Of a stretch of 9,969 nt of DNA, positions 5,936 through 9,969 are shown piece by piece; positions within the stretch are counted from its first letter, which is position 1, and each line of letters opens with the position of its first letter. The notes under the pieces were generated by a model. It did no database searches and had not been told where the DNA came from. It saw only the letters and a program-made list of their open reading frames with translations. The position numbers were made by a program, and so were the translations under genes. The DNA comes from Bacillota bacterium. Lineage in GTDB: Bacteria; Bacillota; Clostridia; Acetivibrionales; DTU013. The stretch spans positions 1 through 9,969 of the forward strand of contig JAEZLF010000029.1 of NCBI GenBank assembly GCA_023435925.1, in the 5' to 3' direction.

Positions 5936-6418
5936 GTGCAGCAACAAAGTACCAAAGCCAAAATGCAGTTCAGATACAAAGCGGTTCTGCTGCTTTTTAT
6001 CCTATATTTGTTGTACCTTCTTTACCTGACTTTGTTCAGTCCTTTTTTTGGACGTGGATATTTTCGCAGGAGCGTGAATTTTGTGCCGCTTAGGACGGTT
6101 CAACAATATATGTCCGGGAATCTTCCCATCTGGATAGCAATTGTTAATTTGCTGGGAAATGTTGCTGCATTTATGCCAATGGGATTCCTGCTGCCGATGG
6201 TATGGAAAAAGGCTGCGGGGCTCGGAAAATGCCTTCTTATATGCGCCGGAGTGTCTTTCATCATCGAAGCTGCACAATATGTCTTCGGAGTCGGCTCGGC
6301 AGATATTGATGATTTATTGTTGAATACAGTGGGGGGATTGGCAGGGTATGCCTTTTATGCTTTAGCGGACCTGATGTATAAAAAGTTGATCAGACATGCC
6401 GGGAAACAAGCTTCATAA
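5936..6418 (+). CDS. VanZ-family membrane protein
   Basis: The 160-residue product has four to five hydrophobic helices and the recognisable VanZ-like layout: NFVPLRT after the first helix, NLLGNVAAFMPMGFLLP in the second, FIIEAAQYVFGVG, and the DIDDLLLNTVGGLAGY motif. VanZ itself gives low-level teicoplanin resistance; most chromosomal relatives have no proven role but act at the cell envelope. I chose the GTG at 5936 because AAGGAG (5924-5929) lies six bases before it and the hydrophobic part starts soon after. The reading frame stays open up to a GTG at 5846, which would add 30 polar residues, but no ribosome site precedes that codon. The gene follows the small lipoprotein, possibly in one transcript with it. 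No terminator is visible after it. Confidence 0.85.
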   Translation: MQQQSTKAKMQFRYKAVLLLFILYLLYLLYLTLFSPFFGRGYFRRSVNFVPLRTVQQYMSGNLPIWIAIVNLLGNVAAFMPMGFLLPMVWKKAAGLGKCLLICAGVSFIIEAAQYVFGVGSADIDDLLLNTVGGLAGYAFYALADLMYKKLIRHAGKQAS

Positions 6419-6546
6419 AATTCGATATGTTTAAGCAAGGTACGGTAAAGTAAATTCAATAAAATAGTAAGTACAATAAAATACTGTAAATGAATCAGAT
6501 ACAGTAATATACAGTAACATACAGAATTCTGTGTGTCAGCTTTCTC
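6419..6546. repeat. AT-rich spacer with short tandem repeats and a palindrome
   Basis: CAATAAAATA occurs at 6457-6466 and 6474-6483. ATACAGTAAY-type 10-mers follow head to tail at 6499, 6509 and 6519. The last unit runs into the perfect 12-base palindrome ACAGAATTCTGT (6521-6532), which ends 14 bases before a candidate -35 box. No gene is seen; the palindrome could be an operator. Confidence 0.5.
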
Positions 6547-6575
6547 TTGATATTTCAGCGTTTTTCATATAGACT
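6547..6575 (+). promoter_or_regulatory. Candidate promoter of the dikinase-like gene
   Basis: TTGATA (6547-6552, 5 of 6 to TTGACA) and TAGACT (6570-6575, 4 of 6 to TATAAT) are separated by 17 bases. Transcription from here would give a leader of about 165 bases before the small ORF at 6749, and that leader can form several alternative stems. Confidence 0.35.
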
Positions 6576-6626
6576 AATTTCATGCCATATTGGAATTAAA
6601 CGACAACATAAACTGTTTCCGGATAT

Positions 6627-6703
6627 TTCGTTGGACACGGGTGCTGTAGATTTCTCAACGAACCTGTTCGAAACAACACTTTTTCTACGATCCTTTTTGT
6701 TCG
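6627..6703 (+). promoter_or_regulatory. Leader with mutually exclusive stem-loops
   Basis: The segment CAACGAAC (6656-6663) can pair with TTCGTTG upstream (6627-6633), with GTTCG just downstream (6666-6670), or in part with GTTCG further on (6699-6703). These pairings exclude each other, as in attenuators or riboswitches. No known riboswitch class is recognised and no T-tract terminator follows, so this is a structural hint only. Confidence 0.25.
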
Positions 6704-6748
6704 CTTCGGTCCTGATGCTTATCTTATACTGGCTGGAGGTAGCAGATG

Positions 6749-6841
6749 ATGAACAGCGATATTGTGGAAAAAGCTCTTCAACTAGGCATTCGACTTCCTT
6801 TTAGAGATGGAAAGGTGAGTGGCTTACATGATCGCTTTTGA
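6749..6841 (+). CDS. Small ORF (30 residues) overlapping the start of the dikinase-like gene
   Basis: ATG codons at 6746 and 6749 follow a strong GGAGGT (6735-6740) at five and eight bases. The peptide reads MNSDIVEKALQLGIRLPFRD then GKVSGLHDRF and ends at TGA 6839-6841, thirteen bases inside the next gene (if that starts at 6828). It has the look of a short amphipathic helix followed by a polar tail. The better ribosome site belongs to this ORF rather than to the large gene, so translation of the large gene may be coupled to it. Function unknown; it could be a regulatory leader peptide or a small partner protein. Confidence 0.45.
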   Translation: MNSDIVEKALQLGIRLPFRDGKVSGLHDRF

Positions 6842-9521
6842 TAGAATTCATTCCGGGCTGGTAGGTCTGGATCAGGTGGTGGATTCGATACGGCTTGGGG
6901 ACAATGTGGTATGGCAATTGATCGACATGGAGGATTACCGGTATTTTGCCGTCCCATTTGCCCAAAAGGCAATTGAGGAGGGCCGCAGCACTATATATAT
7001 GCGTTTTGCCAACCACCCACCCGTGCTGGAGCCTCAGGACGGCTTGAAAATAATCGAGCTGGATCCCGATACCGGGTTTGAGAACTTTACGCTGCAGGTT
7101 CATGAGGTGATTACCCGGGAGGGGATCGGTGCTTTTTATGTGTTCGATTGCCTTTCCGAGCTTCAGACCGCATGGGCGGCCGACCTGATGATGGGCAACT
7201 TTTTCACTGTGACCTGTCCCTATCTCTTTGAGCTGAATACGGTCGCATATTTTGCTATTATCCGCAACCGCCATTCCAACGATACGGTGGCACGAATCCG
7301 GGAAACCACACAGCTGCTGATCGATGTGTATCACAGTGAGGAAAACCGCTATCTCCACCCAATCAAGGTCTGGAGAAGGTATTCCGATACAATGTTTCTT
7401 CCCCATATATCGGAAGGTGAGAATTTTCTGCCGCTAACGGACGGTCTTGAAACAAGCAGATTTTTTCAACTGGTCGGAGCACAGGGTGTTCGGCAGACAG
7501 GACACAAATTGGATTTCTGGGATCGTCTTTTTATCAAAGCCGAGCGGATCGCCGAAGAGGACTCCGAAAGCTTGCCGGGTATGCCCCGGGAGTGGGCTGT
7601 TGCAGAAAACGGTGCACCTGGCATGCCGGAGAACCGCTCTGGAGACCTTACGACATCCGGGCACAAGCTTGCCGGTAGTTCTGCAAGATCAGAAATGCTG
7701 GAAAAGCTTTGCAAGCTTGTGATTGGGCGTGATAAGAATATACTGGCGCTGGCAATGCAGCATTTCCGGCTCGAAGACATATTGGAAATCAAGGAGAGAA
7801 TGGTCGGCTCCGGGTATATTGGCGGAAAAGCGGTCGGAATGCTGCTTGCGCGAAATATCCTGAAAAACTGGAAGCACCGGTTGGAGCCTCATGACTCCTT
7901 TTATATCGGATCGGACGTTTTCTATACCTTCCTGGTGCAGAACGGATGGTGGAGGCTCCGGCTGGAGCAGCGGACACCTGAGGGTTACTTTGCGGCAGCG
8001 GGCCAATTAAAGGAGAAGATACCCGACGGGGTTTTCCCACAGGTTGTGCGGGAGCAGTTCAGAAGCCTTCTGGAATATTACGGACAAAGCCCGATCATTG
8101 TACGCTCCAGCAGCCTTTTGGAAGATAATTTCGGAACGGCCTTTGCAGGAAAATACGAGAGTGTATTCTGTGTTAATGCAGGCAGTTTGGAAGAAAGGCT
8201 GCACGAATTCGAAAAAGCGGTCAAGCTTGTATATGCCAGCGCAATGGATGAATCGGCTCTTGTTTACAGACAGCAGCGTGGTCTGGATAAAAGCGACGAG
8301 CAGATGGCAATCCTGGTGCAGCGGGTTTCCGGCTCGCGCCATGGCTCGGTCTTCATGCCGGCTGCAGCGGGTGTGGCCTATTCGTATAATTCTTATGTCT
8401 GGAACAGGGATATTGATCCGAAGGCCGGAATGGTAAGGCTGGTTGTCGGTCTTGGCACAAGGGCAGTAGAACGGACACAGGGGGACTACCCCAGGGTGGC
8501 CTCGCTGGATAAACCCCATTTGAAGGTGTTGGCCGGAAAAGGCGGTGAAAGAAGGTTTTCACAGCAGTATGCGGATGTGCTCGATCTGGATCAAAGAAGC
8601 CTGACGGCTGTATCCATGAATGATTTGGGAAAGCTGCTGCCGGATTACCTGAAGGAACTATTGCTGGAACATGACCGGGAAGCGGAGAAGCTGATGGCGG
8701 AGCGTGGAAAGTACGGGGAATATCTGCTTTCAACCTGCAGCAGGATTCTGGAGGAGGACGAATTTGTACAGTGCCTCAAACGTATGCTGGAAGAGATCCA
8801 GCTTAGCTATGGTTATCCGGTGGATGTTGAGTTTACCGTAAACTTTTCCTGTGAGCACGATTTTGTGATCAACCTGCTGCAATGCCGTCCATTACAGGTA
8901 AAGGGGCTTGGAAAGAGGGTGGATATGCCTGCCGTAAGGAAGAAAAATACCTTCTTCTCCGTTCGGGGAGGCACCATGGGCGGGAACATTTATCAGCCGG
9001 TAGAGGCTGTTATATTGGTTGATCCCGAGGCCTATGCCAATGCAGATATGAGTACGAAATACAGTACGGCACGTACGATCGGAAAGCTCAATAGCCTGCT
9101 GAAGGGCCGGTTTGATGGGATTCTTCTGGCAGGGCCGGGCAGATGGGGGACCACAACGCCCGAGTTGGGTGTGCCGGTAAGCTTTGCTGAAATAAGCAAC
9201 ATAAAGGTTCTATGTGAAATTGCATTTGAACGGGGCGGTTTTGTCCCTGAGCTTTCGTTTGGCAGCCATTTCTTCCAGGACCTTGTGGAGGCGGATATCT
9301 TTTATACGGCCATTTTTCCCAAAAGCGAGGATACAGTTTACAACCCCGGCCTGCTGGGGTCGGACGGCAGTTTGTTTACCAGTCTGCTTCCCGGCACCGG
9401 AGGCATGGAGGAAATTATCAAGGTCTATGATACTTCAAAAAGAGGTCTTATCCTGCTTTCTGATATATCGCAGGATAAGACGGTGTGCTTCGTGCAGGAA
9501 GCTATGGAAAAAAGGGCATGA
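6828..9521 (+). CDS. PEP synthase/pyruvate phosphate dikinase-type ATP-grasp protein with a P-loop-less KaiC-like N-terminus
   Basis: The 897-residue protein has three parts. Residues 1-200 resemble a KaiC/RecA-fold domain (IHSGLVGLDQVVDSIRLGDN, a hydrophobic strand ending in VFDCLSEL near 105-110), but the Walker A lysine loop is replaced by WQLIDMEDYRYFA. About residues 290-695 match the ATP-binding domain of PEP synthase and pyruvate phosphate dikinase: GGKAVG (near 331), PIIVRSSSLLEDNFGTAFAGKY (about 422-443), AILVQRVSG (near 492), VVGLGTRAVERTQGDYPRV (about 539-557) and INLLQCRPLQVKG (about 680-693). The last 200 residues, with LLAGPGRWGTTTPELGVP (about 766-783), are unfamiliar to me. 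The swivelling phosphohistidine domain and the PEP/pyruvate barrel are missing, so it cannot run the full dikinase reaction alone; it may phosphorylate or ligate another partner. ATG 6828 is chosen because GGTGAG (6814-6819) lies eight bases before it; GTG 6819 would add three residues. It overlaps a small upstream ORF. Confidence 0.8.
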   Translation: MIAFDRIHSGLVGLDQVVDSIRLGDNVVWQLIDMEDYRYFAVPFAQKAIEEGRSTIYMRFANHPPVLEPQDGLKIIELDPDTGFENFTLQVHEVITREGIGAFYVFDCLSELQTAWAADLMMGNFFTVTCPYLFELNTVAYFAIIRNRHSNDTVARIRETTQLLIDVYHSEENRYLHPIKVWRRYSDTMFLPHISEGENFLPLTDGLETSRFFQLVGAQGVRQTGHKLDFWDRLFIKAERIAEEDSESLPGMPREWAVAENGAPGMPENRSGDLTTSGHKLAGSSARSEMLEKLCKLVIGRDKNILALAMQHFRLEDILEIKERMVGSGYIGGKAVGMLLARNILKNWKHRLEPHDSFYIGSDVFYTFLVQNGWWRLRLEQRTPEGYFAAAGQLKEKIPDGVFPQVVREQFRSLLEYYGQSPIIVRSSSLLEDNFGTAFAGKYESVFCVNAGSLEERLHEFEKAVKLVYASAMDESALVYRQQRGLDKSDEQMAILVQRVSGSRHGSVFMPAAAGVAYSYNSYVWNRDIDPKAGMVRLVVGLGTRAVERTQGDYPRVASLDKPHLKVLAGKGGERRFSQQYADVLDLDQRSLTAVSMNDLGKLLPDYLKELLLEHDREAEKLMAERGKYGEYLLSTCSRILEEDEFVQCLKRMLEEIQLSYGYPVDVEFTVNFSCEHDFVINLLQCRPLQVKGLGKRVDMPAVRKKNTFFSVRGGTMGGNIYQPVEAVILVDPEAYANADMSTKYSTARTIGKLNSLLKGRFDGILLAGPGRWGTTTPELGVPVSFAEISNIKVLCEIAFERGGFVPELSFGSHFFQDLVEADIFYTAIFPKSEDTVYNPGLLGSDGSLFTSLLPGTGGMEEIIKVYDTSKRGLILLSDISQDKTVCFVQEAMEKRA

Positions 9522-9587
9522 GTTGTGGAGCGTTGGGATGCCGGGTTTTCCTGAGGCCCGATATACAGAACGATAATGTTCTGACCG

Positions 9588-9969
9588 TTACTGTACCTTC
9601 ACGTACACCTGCCTCTGCCTTGGCCCGTCAAATTCACAGAAATAGATGCCCTGCCAGGTTCCCAGCATTAACCGGCCGTTCTCCACAATCACCTGCTGGG
9701 AAAAACCGAAAAGGCTTGCTTTAAGATGTGCCGCTGAATTGCCTTCCATATGCCGGTAGCCGTCCTTCAGCGGTACAATTTTTTCTATTTCCATTAGAAT
9801 ATCATGAACAACATCCGGATCGGCATTTTCATTAATGGTAACGCCTGCTGTTGTGTGGGGAACAAATACCGTACAAATGCCCGACTGAATTCCGCTTTCG
9901 GATACAGCCGCCTGGACTTCGCGGGTGATATTCCGCATTTCAGCGGATTTGCCGGTGTTAATGATAAAT
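9588..9969 (-). CDS. YjbQ/UPF0047 family protein, 5' end cut by the window edge
   Basis: The frame is open from the right edge to TAA at 9590-9588, giving 126 visible residues, so only the first few residues are missing (the family is usually about 130-140 long). It begins FIINTGKSAEMRNITREV, the usual start of YjbQ proteins, in which the methionine near residue 11 is internal and not the start. The conserved blocks are all present: GICTVFVPHTTAGVTINENA, YRHMEGNSAAHLKASLFG with its histidines, and GTWQGIYFCEFDGPRQRQ. E. coli YjbQ has a weak thiamine phosphate synthase side activity; the true family function is not settled. The gene converges on the dikinase-like gene with a 66-base gap that has only a weak 6-bp hairpin (9566-9583). 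No link in function between the two is evident. Confidence 0.9.
   Translation of the reverse strand, partial: FIINTGKSAEMRNITREVQAAVSESGIQSGICTVFVPHTTAGVTINENADPDVVHDILMEIEKIVPLKDGYRHMEGNSAAHLKASLFGFSQQVIVENGRLMLGTWQGIYFCEFDGPRQRQVYVKVQ

Noticed and set aside
6659..6670. CGAACCTGTTCG as a possible LexA (SOS) box
   Set aside because: Firmicute LexA boxes have GAAC-N4-GTTC; here the spacing is two bases.
6547..6804. Open frame of 85 codons with a hydrophobic stretch (LFLRSFLFASVLMLILYWLE)
   Set aside because: It starts at TTG with no ribosome site, overlaps a candidate promoter and the better-initiated small ORF at 6749, and its sequence looks like translated AT-rich leader DNA.
6801..8733. 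Several long minus-strand frames opposite the dikinase-like gene
   Set aside because: All are antisense to a clearly coding gene with strong family motifs and have no supporting signals.
9566..9583. CAGAAC-GATAAT-GTTCTG hairpin between the two convergent genes
   Set aside because: Only six pairs and no T-run on either strand. The place is right for a shared terminator but the sequence is not convincing.

Overview
The window looks like a chromosomal segment of an anaerobic, low-to-mid GC Firmicute, most likely a clostridium. The evidence is the purine-rich Shine-Dalgarno sites (AAGGAGG types), TGnTATAAT extended -10 promoters, a DUF2680-type secreted protein, a VanZ-like protein and overall protein style. 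The genus cannot be told from sequence reading alone.

Left block (1-2243). On the minus strand lie the first 35 codons of a membrane sensor protein running off the left edge, then a 566-residue membrane-anchored MutS-family ATPase (278-1978). This block is visibly richer in A+T than the rest. It is followed by a roughly 265-base spacer with a purine-rich stretch and the terminator of the next gene.

Central block (2244-6418). A secreted DUF2680-like protein (minus) is divergent from an OmpR-family response regulator and its sensor kinase (plus, overlapping by ATGA). The shared 200-base intergenic region holds a promoter for each side and an 11-bp-period direct repeat (TATGGCA twice), which is the usual geometry of an OmpR-family operator. 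The natural reading is that the two-component system controls its neighbour and perhaps itself. The kinase has two unusual histidine-rich features: an insert in its ATP-binding domain, and a His/Glu-coding 12-bp tandem repeat just after its stop codon in another frame. Downstream on the same strand are a small lipoprotein and a VanZ-family membrane protein. Both are cell-envelope proteins, so an envelope-stress or metal-responsive module is possible, but this is inference.

Right block (6419-9969). A 330-base AT-rich spacer with short tandem repeats, a 12-bp perfect palindrome and a structured-looking leader precedes a 30-codon small ORF. That ORF overlaps a large protein of about 900 residues. 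This protein joins a KaiC/RecA-like N-terminal region without a P-loop to a PEP synthase/pyruvate phosphate dikinase-type ATP-grasp domain and a C-terminal domain I do not recognise; the phosphohistidine and PEP-binding domains are absent. A convergent YjbQ/UPF0047 gene runs off the right edge.

No rRNA, tRNA, CRISPR array, transposase or phage gene was seen. The most notable candidates for new biology are the dikinase-like fusion protein with its overlapping small ORF and complex leader, and the histidine-rich features of the sensor kinase.
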